Shown: piece by piece, positions 17,185-23,114 of the stretch
Layout: each line of letters starts with the position of its first letter
Numbering within the stretch: the first letter of the stretch is position 1
Assembly: GCA_964631125.1 (NCBI GenBank)
Contig: CAZVYN010000029.1
Location: forward strand, 1-45,862
DNA length: 45,862 bases
DNA from: CAZVYN01 sp964631125
GTDB taxonomy: Bacteria; Eisenbacteria; RBG-16-71-46; CAIMUX01
Reading direction: 5' to 3'
Translations under genes and position numbers: made by a program
The notes under the pieces: generated by a model
Seen by the model: only the letters and a program-made list of their open reading frames with translations
What the model was told of the DNA's origin: nothing
Databases searched by the model: none

Positions 17185-18330
17185 CTAGAGACCCAAGTAG
17201 GAGGCGATCAGCTTGCGCTGGATCTCGGAGGTCCCGGAATACAACCGTCCGGCCAACGCGTCGCGGTGCTCGCGTTCGATCTCGTACTCGATCGTGTACC
17301 CGTAGCCGCCGAAGATCTGCATCGCGTCGAGGCTCGCCTGCACCTGCGCCTCGGAGATGAGCAGCTTCGCCATCGCCGCCTCCATCGGGGCGGAACCGCC
17401 GGAATCCTTGATCCAGGCGATCTTGTAGAGCAGGAGCTTGGCCTGCTCGATGTCCATGCGCATTCTCACGAGCCGATCGGCCACCGCGGGGAACTTGCCG
17501 ATCGACTGATTGAACTGACGCCGCTCCTTCGCGTGGCGGTGCGCGCGCTGGTAGATCCGCTGCATCGTGCCGAGATGCGACGCGAAGATGAAGGCGCGCT
17601 CGTACTCCATCGACTCCTGGAAGAGGCTCATCCCGCCCCCTTCGCGACCAAGTCGCGCCGTCGACGGCACGCGCACGTCTTCGAGGACGATCTCGCCCAT
17701 CGGCGATGTCCGCAGGCCCATCTTCGGGATGGCGGGACCGAACGTGACGCCGGGCATCTCGCGGTCGATCAGGAACGCCGTGATGCCGAGCGCCTTCAGC
17801 TCTGGCCGAACATTGGCGAAGACGATCGCGAAATCGGCCACTGGCGCGTTGGTGACGAAGGTCTTCGCGCCGTTGAGGACGTAGGAGTCGCCGTCCTTCA
17901 CCGCCCGTGTGCGCAGCGCGAGGGCGTCGGAGCCCGAATCGGGTTCGGTCATGCCGTGCGCGCCGATGAGGCGACCGGAGCAGGTCCCGGTCAGGTACTT
18001 CGCCTTCTGTTCCTCACTGCCGAAGTGCGCGATCGGGATCTCGACCGACCAGATCTGCGCGTTGAGCGAGAAGACGAGGCCGTTGTCCTCGCACGCCTCG
18101 CCGAGCGCTTCGCAGACGAGAACCGTCGTGGCGAGATCCTGTCCCTGCCCGCCATACGCCTCGGGCAGATGAAGCCCCTGGATCCCCATCTCGCCGCACG
18201 CCTGCCAGCCGGCGCGGGAGAACTCCGCGTCTCGATCGCGCCGGATCATGTCCCCGTTGAGGCGGGTGCGCGCGAACTCCTGCACCGCGCGGGCGAGTTC
18301 GAGTTGCTCGGGGCGGAACGAGAAATCCAT
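17185..18330 (-). CDS. Acyl-CoA-dehydrogenase-like flavoprotein, probable prolyl-carrier oxidase
   Basis: This is a 381-residue acyl-CoA dehydrogenase fold flavoenzyme (N-terminal helical, middle beta, C-terminal helical domains). Typical motifs are GAHGMTEPDSGSD (123-135), NGAKTFVTN, KERRQFNQSIGKFPAV and QIFGGYGYTIEY. The usual C-terminal catalytic Glu of the YEGT motif is Ser365 here (LYSGTSEIQRK). A glutamate on helix G, Glu244 in MEYERAF, sits where isovaleryl-CoA dehydrogenase keeps its base. As I recall, prolyl-carrier oxidases such as AnaB use the same arrangement. It is the first gene of the cassette, directly before the adenylation enzyme. The predicted reaction is FAD-dependent oxidation of prolyl-S-carrier to a pyrroline or pyrrole thioester. 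ATG 18330 begins the conserved N-terminus; the frame extends to 18477 without support. Confidence 0.85.
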   Translation of the reverse strand: MDFSFRPEQLELARAVQEFARTRLNGDMIRRDRDAEFSRAGWQACGEMGIQGLHLPEAYGGQGQDLATTVLVCEALGEACEDNGLVFSLNAQIWSVEIPIAHFGSEEQKAKYLTGTCSGRLIGAHGMTEPDSGSDALALRTRAVKDGDSYVLNGAKTFVTNAPVADFAIVFANVRPELKALGITAFLIDREMPGVTFGPAIPKMGLRTSPMGEIVLEDVRVPSTARLGREGGGMSLFQESMEYERAFIFASHLGTMQRIYQRAHRHAKERRQFNQSIGKFPAVADRLVRMRMDIEQAKLLLYKIAWIKDSGGSAPMEAAMAKLLISEAQVQASLDAMQIFGGYGYTIEYEIEREHRDALAGRLYSGTSEIQRKLIASYLGL

Positions 18331-18389
18331 CGGGGGGACCTGCTCTCGAAGGGTTCGGTCGACCGGCGCGAGGCGCCGCAAACCGCCGT

Positions 18390-18395
18390 AGTATA
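18390..18395 (-). promoter_or_regulatory. Possible -10 element for the prolyl-carrier cassette
   Basis: TATACT on the minus strand (18395-18390) is an excellent -10 hexamer in an otherwise GC-rich region, about 60 bases before the dehydrogenase ATG. No good -35 is visible at the right spacing, so an activator may be needed. The TTGCGG/CCGCAA half-sites lie just upstream (18419-18442). Confidence 0.35.
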
Positions 18396-18480
18396 ACCGT
18401 CGCGCGCGAAAAACTCGGTTGCGGAGCCGCAAAGCGATTGCGTAAGTTTTCCGGACACAAGAAAGGAGGTGCTCCAAACT

Positions 18481-18516
18481 ATGAGACGTTTGACCAGTGA
18501 GGTGCCTGAACGTTAG
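18481..18516 (+). CDS. Possible leader peptide (MRRLTSEVPER)
   Basis: This is an 11-codon open frame with stop TAG. It is preceded by AAAGGAGGT at 18462-18470, the strongest Shine-Dalgarno sequence in the window, 11 bases before the ATG. No longer protein follows in this frame. Downstream, CCACCTCC at 18527-18534 could pair with GGAGGTG and hide the ribosome-binding site, and a terminator-like structure lies 170 bases further on. This fits a leader peptide of an attenuator, but a chance open frame cannot be excluded. Confidence 0.3.
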   Translation: MRRLTSEVPER

Positions 18517-18686
18517 GCGGCCCTTCCACCTCCGGTTGCGGACGAGACGTCTTCGATCGCAATTGGGGGAGTGACCGGTCCAGCTCGAGAAGATCTTCGG
18601 ATCGAACCGTTCGAATCAGACCGTAACCTGGCCGAAAGGCTGGGAGTCGCAGGCGGGGCCGCCGGCGAAATCCCAACAGGCTGCCG
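18517..18686 (+). other. Candidate structured leader RNA upstream of EamA gene
   Basis: No coding sequence is supported here. The plus strand holds several small hairpins with stable loops: GATC-TTCG-GATC near 18590, TCGAA-CCG-TTCGA near 18600, and GGCC-GAAA-GGCT near 18630-18645. A flanking GGTC...GACC pairing is also possible. I compared it by eye with FMN, TPP, SAM, cobalamin and guanidine-I consensus features and saw no match. Together with the downstream branched terminator it could be an unassigned cis-regulatory RNA. Confidence 0.3.
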
Positions 18687-18760
18687 AACCCAGGGGTTCC
18701 GGGATTGGTCGTCCCGGACCGGACTCTCCGGAGTCTGGAAGAACCCCTGGGTTTTTCTTT
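18687..18760 (+). terminator. Branched intrinsic terminator or attenuator before EamA gene
   Basis: A perfect 13-bp outer stem pairs AACCCAGGGGTTC (18687-18699) with GAACCCCTGGGTT (18741-18753) and runs into TTTCTTT. Inside are two further hairpins, CCGGGA/TCCCGG (18699-18704 with 18712-18717) and CCGGACTC/GAGTCTGG (18719-18726 with 18731-18738, 4-base loop). The fold would be a three-way junction ending in a U-tract. It lies 30 bases before the EamA start and has no plus-strand gene upstream, so it suits attenuation rather than simple gene-end termination. Confidence 0.65.
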
Positions 18761-18790
18761 CCCGAACTGAAATGACCCCGTGGGAACCCG

Positions 18791-19687
18791 ATGGACTGGC
18801 GTGTCCACGCCGCTCTGGTCTTCGTCCAAGTGAGCTTCGGCGGCTTCCATGTCGCCGGCAAGTCGGTCCTCGAACACCTCTCCCCGCTCTCTCTCGGCTG
18901 CCTCCGCGTCCTCGTGGCGACGCCGATCCTCCTGCTGCTCGCGCGCATCTTCGAAGGACCGCAACCGATCCGCGCGCATTGGCGCATGTTGGCGCTGCTC
19001 GGCTTCCTCGGCGTGTTCGTGAACCAGGTGCTCTTCATCACCGGCCTCAAACTGACGAGCGCGACCAATGCGGGCATCCTCATGCCCTCGATCCCGGTCT
19101 TCGCCGCGGCGGCGGCGGTGGCGCTCAGGGTCGAGAAACTCGAGATGCGCACCGTCTCGGGGATCGCGCTCGCGGTGGGCGGCGCGCTGGTCATGCTCGA
19201 CCCCTCGCGGTTCGGCGCCCTCGACAGCGGCGCGCTCGGGAACCTATGTCTGCTCGCAAACGCGCTGGCCTTCGGGGTCTTCCTGGTGCTGCAGCGACCG
19301 CTGCTGAAGGTGCTCCCCCCGCTCACGCTCGTCGCCTGGTCGTTCCTCTTCGGCGGGATCGGCGTGCTCTTGGTCGGCGCGCGAGATCTGGCGCAGCTCC
19401 CGTCGGCCCCGCTCACGGGCGCCGACTGGGCCAAGATCGCCTACATCGTGCTCATTCCGACGGCGCTCAACTACGCCCTCAACACCTGGGCGGTGAGGCG
19501 CTCGTCGCCGTCACTCGTCGCCACATACACGACACTCCAACCAGTCACCGCGGCGACGTTGGCCGCGTTCTTCCTCGGCGAGCAGCTCGAATGGCGCCAG
19601 CTCTGGGGATTCCTGCTGATCGTGGCGGGGCTGGTCGTGGTGACCGCGCGGCGAGGGCGAGGCGCGGACCACGCGATCAAATCGTGA
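18791..19687 (+). CDS. EamA/DMT-superfamily transporter
   Basis: This 298-residue membrane protein has about ten hydrophobic helices in two EamA repeats, as in RhaT/YdcZ-like drug and metabolite transporters. Family segments include FVQVSFGGFHVAGKSVLEH, LRVLVATPILLLLAR, TSATNAGILMPSIPVF and ALNYALNTWAVRRSSPSLVATYTTLQPVTA. It probably exports a small metabolite or amino acid; the substrate is not predictable. The long upstream leader with a branched terminator suggests RNA-level regulation. Its divergence from the prolyl-carrier cassette makes a shared regulon possible. It converges on fabI with only 15 bases between stops, where a 13-bp tandem repeat lies. Confidence 0.88.
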   Translation: MDWRVHAALVFVQVSFGGFHVAGKSVLEHLSPLSLGCLRVLVATPILLLLARIFEGPQPIRAHWRMLALLGFLGVFVNQVLFITGLKLTSATNAGILMPSIPVFAAAAAVALRVEKLEMRTVSGIALAVGGALVMLDPSRFGALDSGALGNLCLLANALAFGVFLVLQRPLLKVLPPLTLVAWSFLFGGIGVLLVGARDLAQLPSAPLTGADWAKIAYIVLIPTALNYALNTWAVRRSSPSLVATYTTLQPVTAATLAAFFLGEQLEWRQLWGFLLIVAGLVVVTARRGRGADHAIKS

Positions 19688-19717
19688 CGTCAAATGGTGA
19701 CGTCAAATGGTGACGTG
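19684..19717. repeat. 13-bp tandem repeats covering the ends of EamA gene and fabI
   Basis: GTGACGTCAAATG is repeated at 19684-19696 and 19697-19709, with a partial third copy to 19717. It covers both stop codons of the convergent pair. On the minus strand each unit repeats the last codons of fabI and its stop (Val-Thr-Ile-stop), so it looks like a tandem duplication of the gene end. Each unit contains TGACGTCA or a near copy. Confidence 0.75.
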
Positions 19718-20473
19718 GAATCCCGCGTCGACGTAGATCACGTCGCCGGTGATGCCGCTGGAGAGGTCGCTGCAGAGGAAGAGCGCCGTCGTCCCGACCT
19801 CCTTCGGCGTGACGTTTCGCTTGAGCGGCGCGCGATCGGCGTGGATTCCGAGCATGCCGGTGAAGCCTGAGATGCCGCGCGCGGAAAGCGTGTTGACCGG
19901 CCCAGCCGAGATGCAGTTGACGCGGATCTTGCGCGGTCCCAGTTCCTGCGCGAGCAAGCGCGTGCTCTGCTCCAGCGCCGCCTTCGCGGTCCCCATCACG
20001 TTGTAGTTGGCCAGGGCCCGCTGCGCCGCGATGAACGAGAGGCTGACGATCGCGCCGCCTTCGGTCATGAGCGGCGCCGCGCGCGAGGTCAGGGCGAGCA
20101 GGCTGAACGCGCTGATCTCCAGCGCCACGCGGTACCCCTCGCGCGAGGTGTCGACGAACGCGCCTTCCAGATCCTCGCGATTGGCGAAGGCGATCGCATG
20201 CACGAGGACATCGACGCGACCCGCCTCGGCGCTGATGCGCGCGAAGGCCGCGTCGAGGCTGGCGTCGCTCGCGACATCGCACTCCACCAGGAGACTGCCC
20301 GGATACTCCGCGGCGAGTTTGGCGGCCGCGTCCGCGAACCGTTCGCTCTGGTAGGTGAGGACGAGACGCGCGCCGGCGTCGCCCAGCTCCTTGCCGATCG
20401 CCCAGGCCAGGCTGCGATGGTTGGCCACTCCGGCCACGAGCGCCGTCTTCCCGCTGAGATCGATCTTGGTCAC
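19703..20473 (-). CDS. fabI: Enoyl-[acyl-carrier-protein] reductase (NADH), FabI
   Basis: This 256-residue short-chain dehydrogenase reduces trans-2-enoyl-ACP in the last step of fatty acid elongation. The FabI-type cofactor motif is GVANHRSLAWAIGKEL (15-30). The YX6K catalytic pair is Tyr157 and Lys164 in NYNVMGTAKA. Other FabI segments are VHAIAFA, RVNCISAGPVNTLSARGI and DVIYVDAGFH. The position of the second conserved tyrosine (E. coli Tyr146, SYLGAERA) is Phe147 here (SFIAAQRA). GTG 20473 is used because the FabI N-terminus begins there and AGAGGAG lies upstream. The crcB gene ends 20 bases upstream on the same strand, so the two may be co-transcribed. Confidence 0.94.
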   Translation of the reverse strand: MTKIDLSGKTALVAGVANHRSLAWAIGKELGDAGARLVLTYQSERFADAAAKLAAEYPGSLLVECDVASDASLDAAFARISAEAGRVDVLVHAIAFANREDLEGAFVDTSREGYRVALEISAFSLLALTSRAAPLMTEGGAIVSLSFIAAQRALANYNVMGTAKAALEQSTRLLAQELGPRKIRVNCISAGPVNTLSARGISGFTGMLGIHADRAPLKRNVTPKEVGTTALFLCSDLSSGITGDVIYVDAGFHVTI

Positions 20474-20493
20474 ACGGATCTCCTCTGGTTGCG

Positions 20494-20898
20494 TTATCGC
20501 TGCGACAGGATCGCCCCGAGCGCCATCCCCGCGGCGCAGAGTACGACGCCACCGACCAAGTGGAGCAAGACGTAGCTGAGCGCGAGCGGCCAGGCCCCGG
20601 CGCGCGCCAGGTCGACCGTCTCCAGCCCGAAGGCGGAAAACGTAGTGAAACCGCCCAGAAAGCCGACTTGGAGTAGAGCCAGAGGCACGGAGAGTTCGGG
20701 TCCGGACACCGGCGCGCGAGCCCTCAGAACCGAGGCCACGAGCCCGACGAAGAAACAGCCGACCAGGTTGACCGTCAGGGTCCACAGCGGGAGCGCGATG
20801 CCGGCGCGATGTGCGACGGGCATCATCCCCACCGCTACGAGGTAGCGGCTGACCGAACCCAGCGCGCCGCCGAGCGCGACCCAGATGATCGTGGACAT
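20494..20898 (-). CDS. crcB: Fluoride channel CrcB/FluC
   Basis: This 134-residue, four-helix membrane protein is a dual-topology fluoride exporter. The diagnostic motif GGFTTFSAFGLET, the TVNLVGCFFVG helix and the N-terminal GGALGSVSRYL match the family, and the length is typical (about 125-135). ATG 20898 has GGAGG upstream; the frame stays open far upstream, but that part does not look like CrcB. The protein lowers cytoplasmic fluoride. I looked for a fluoride riboswitch upstream on the minus strand and did not find its conserved core. fabI follows 20 bases downstream. Confidence 0.92.
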   Translation of the reverse strand: MSTIIWVALGGALGSVSRYLVAVGMMPVAHRAGIALPLWTLTVNLVGCFFVGLVASVLRARAPVSGPELSVPLALLQVGFLGGFTTFSAFGLETVDLARAGAWPLALSYVLLHLVGGVVLCAAGMALGAILSQR

Positions 20899-21282
20899 GG
20901 TTGAGCCTCCTGTCGTTGCCTCGCGGTGAGCGATCGTACAAGCTGTCGGTTGTGGAATGAAGAGCTGCGCTCGGCGGGGGCCAGGCCAACGCTGCAAGTC
21001 GATGTTCCTTCTAGTGACTCGCGGTGACGATCGCTCGACACGGCCGGTTCGAACCTCCGGCGAGCAAGAAGCCGACGGGCAATCGAAGGTCTCGGTTGAA
21101 GCTCCGCCGACTCGCGCTGGGTGATTCCGATACCAAGGTCGACCTGCAGGTGGGGCCAAGGCGAGATTCCCCTTGAAGTTGGACCCCTCGGCCGTGACAA
21201 CTCCCGACCGGGGATCGGGAGCACAGTTTTCCGTTCCACAACCTTCGAGATGAGAAGACGCGGCTGGGGAAGGGAGTTTTCG
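20899..21282. other. Intergenic region between divergent crcB and sugar acetyltransferase genes
   Basis: About 380 bases with no supported gene. Frames open on both strands are GC-rich artefacts. GGCCGGTTCGAACCTCCGG (21042-21060) resembles a tRNA T-arm, but the loop is nine bases and no cloverleaf fits. No convincing promoter or riboswitch was seen. AAGGGAG at 21270-21276 is the ribosome-binding site for the TTG start at 21283. Confidence 0.45.
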
Positions 21283-21846
21283 TTGGAGGGGGTCTTCGTC
21301 CACCCGCAAGGGCTCTGTGAGTCGACCGAGGTCGGCGAGGGGACCCGCATCTGGGCCTTCGCGCATGTCATGAAAGGCGCGCGGGTCGGCGGCCACTGCA
21401 ACATCGGCGAGACGGCGTTCATCGAATCGGGCGCGGTGCTCGGCCACCATGTCACGGTGAAGAACGGCGTCGCCGTCTGGGACAAGGTGGTCATCGAGGA
21501 TCACGTCTTCCTCGGGCCGTTCTGCGTGTTCACCAACGACCGGATCCCGCGCAGCCATCCCGACTACCGCACCGGCCGGGACGGTTGGGCGCCCACCCTC
21601 GTGAAGAGCGGCGCCAGCATCGGCGCAAACGCGACGATCGTCTGCGGGGTGACGCTCGGCCACTGGTGTTTCATCGGCGCCGGCGCGGTTGTGACCAAAG
21701 ATGTCGCGGATCATGCCCTGGTCGCCGGAAATCCCGCGCGACAACTCGGCTGGGCCTGCCGCTGCGGACGTCGTCTTCCCGAGTCGCTCGTCTGCGCCTG
21801 CGGCCATCGCTATGCCCTGGTGCAGGGCAGCCTCGTCCCCTCCTGA
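21283..21846 (+). CDS. WbpD/WlbB-like sugar N-acetyltransferase (hexapeptide)
   Basis: This 187-residue left-handed beta-helix acyltransferase resembles UDP-2-acetamido-3-amino-glucuronate N-acetyltransferases. It starts VFVHPQGLCESTEVGEGTRIWAFAHV in the phrasing of that family. It continues with repeated hexapeptides, FTNDRIPRS and a GAGAVVTKDV segment. The C-terminus carries four cysteines in CxC...CxC spacing (WACRCGRRLP...VCACGH), a small zinc-ribbon seen in relatives. I favour TTG 21283 (AAGGGAG six bases upstream, family N-terminus); ATG 21250 is in frame and possible. Next come two glycosyltransferase genes on the same strand, so it probably modifies a nucleotide sugar for a surface polysaccharide. 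Confidence 0.82.
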   Translation: MEGVFVHPQGLCESTEVGEGTRIWAFAHVMKGARVGGHCNIGETAFIESGAVLGHHVTVKNGVAVWDKVVIEDHVFLGPFCVFTNDRIPRSHPDYRTGRDGWAPTLVKSGASIGANATIVCGVTLGHWCFIGAGAVVTKDVADHALVAGNPARQLGWACRCGRRLPESLVCACGHRYALVQGSLVPS

Positions 21847-21854
21847 TTCCACCT

Positions 21855-23114
21855 GTGGACGAACGGCCGGCGTTGCACGTCCTCGCGCTCTACTCCCTCT
21901 CCCAGTTCTGGTCGATGGGCGAAGGGAAGGGCGCCTCGGCGTTCACGCGGACCTTGCAGGCGCTGACGCGCCGCGGCCATCGCGTGACGGTCTCGCTGCC
22001 CGCGGAGGCGGGGGCGCCGGCGGAGATCGGCGAATTCTCGGGGTGTCGGCTGGTGCGGGCGGTGAGTGGGCGGCGGTTTCTGCCGGATCCGCATCTGGCG
22101 GCGCCGATGAGACTGTGGGATCGGTGGAGATGTTGGCGAGACTACCAACGTTGGGCGACGGAGCAAGGCATCTCGATCGGGTCGGAGGACCGACCCGACC
22201 TCGTTCTTGCTCTAGGCGTCTTCGAGGCGGCGGCCGCGTACCGAGTCGCGCGGCAACTGGACACCGCGAACGTCACGCGCCTCTTCGGGAACAACCTCTC
22301 GCTCAATCTCCACGACCCGATTCGCTTCTACGCCAACTTCCCCGAGGTGATCGCCTTTCGCACGCCGTGTGATCTGCTCATCCTCACGAATGACGGCGCC
22401 CACGGCGAACAGTTGGCGAAACGGCTCGGCGTTGCGCCCGCTCGCTTCCGCTATCTGCGCAACGGCCTCGAGTTCGAGCGCTTCACGCCGGGAGAACCCG
22501 ATCCGGCCTTGCGCGCACGCTTGGGCATCCCCGTCGACGCGCCGCTGCTCATCACGGTGACGCGCCTGGCCGAGGAGAAGAAGTTGGAGCGCGCGGTCGG
22601 ACTGATGCCCGCGCTGGCCAAGCGGCATCCAGAGGCGCGGCTGGTCCTGCTCGGCGAAGGGCCGGAGCGCCCGCGGCTGGAGCAGCTCGCGCGCGATCTG
22701 CATGTGGCCGATCGTGTCCTCATGCCCGGCGCGATCCATCAGGACGAGTTGCCGGACTGGTACCGCTCGGCGGATCTGTTGTTGTCGCTGCTGGATCGCA
22801 CCAACGCGTCGAATCCTGTCTTCGAGGCGATGGCCTGTGGGCGCGTGGTGGTGGCGTTGGATACGGGGACGACGCGTGATGTCGTGGTGGATGGGGTGAC
22901 GGGGTTGTTGGTGAGGAGGGGTGAGATCGCCAGGTTGGGTGAGCAGATCGCATCTCTATTCGACGACAGGAGCCGTCGAATAGAGATGCAACAGGCCGCC
23001 GTGCGCCACATCCGTTCACTCTTGGTCACACCGCGCGAGCGCCTCGATCAAGAGGTCGATCTACTGGAAGAGGTCGTGGCCGCGCGCCGCAGAGCGAACG
23101 AGGCGCGGCGATGA
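21855..23114 (+). CDS. GT4-family glycosyltransferase
   Basis: This retaining glycosyltransferase of about 419 residues has a GT-B fold. The N-terminal Rossmann half starts LHVLALYSLSQFWSMGEGKG. The C-terminal donor-binding half has LITVTRLAEEKKLERAVGLM, VLLGEGPERPRLEQLA and the E-x7-E-like region SNPVFEAMACGRVVVALDTGTT. GTG 21855 follows the previous stop by 8 bases; there is no clear Shine-Dalgarno sequence, so coupling is likely. The end overlaps the next glycosyltransferase start by four bases (ATGA). A 15-bp perfect inverted repeat lies inside the coding sequence at 22951-22988, and the codons before it are unusually rich in G and T. Confidence 0.88.
   Translation: MDERPALHVLALYSLSQFWSMGEGKGASAFTRTLQALTRRGHRVTVSLPAEAGAPAEIGEFSGCRLVRAVSGRRFLPDPHLAAPMRLWDRWRCWRDYQRWATEQGISIGSEDRPDLVLALGVFEAAAAYRVARQLDTANVTRLFGNNLSLNLHDPIRFYANFPEVIAFRTPCDLLILTNDGAHGEQLAKRLGVAPARFRYLRNGLEFERFTPGEPDPALRARLGIPVDAPLLITVTRLAEEKKLERAVGLMPALAKRHPEARLVLLGEGPERPRLEQLARDLHVADRVLMPGAIHQDELPDWYRSADLLLSLLDRTNASNPVFEAMACGRVVVALDTGTTRDVVVDGVTGLLVRRGEIARLGEQIASLFDDRSRRIEMQQAAVRHIRSLLVTPRERLDQEVDLLEEVVAARRRANEARR
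22951..22988. repeat. 15-bp perfect inverted repeat inside glycosyltransferase gene
   Basis: CATCTCTATTCGACG (22951-22965) is the exact reverse complement of CGTCGAATAGAGATG (22974-22988), with an 8-base loop ACAGGAGC. The arms are much less GC-rich than the surroundings. It encodes part of the C-terminal helix of the protein (SLFDDRSRRIEM) without breaking the frame. Confidence 0.85.

Larger units (their letters stand above)
18376..18541. promoter_or_regulatory. Cluster of TTGCGG/CCGCAA half-sites between divergent units
   Basis: CCGCAA at 18376-18381, TTGCGG at 18419-18424, CCGCAA at 18427-18432 and TTGCGG at 18536-18541 give four exact copies of one hexamer in 166 bases. A fifth partial site, TTGCG, is at 18438-18442. 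The middle two form a 14-bp perfect palindrome (TTGCGGAGCCGCAA). The cluster flanks the minus-strand TATACT. It looks like an operator array controlling the cassette and perhaps the plus-strand leader. Confidence 0.4.

Noticed and set aside
18687..18740. Guanidine-I (ykkC) riboswitch, from GGGGTTCCG...TTGGTC resemblance
   Set aside because: Only short fragments match; the conserved order and the GAGAG-type motif are missing, and the same bases form the terminator stem.
21040..21065. tRNA-like T-arm GGTTCGAACC
   Set aside because: The loop is nine bases and no acceptor, D or anticodon arms fit on either strand.
20899..21100. Fluoride riboswitch upstream of crcB
   Set aside because: The conserved crcB-motif core and its pseudoknot partner were not found on the minus strand.
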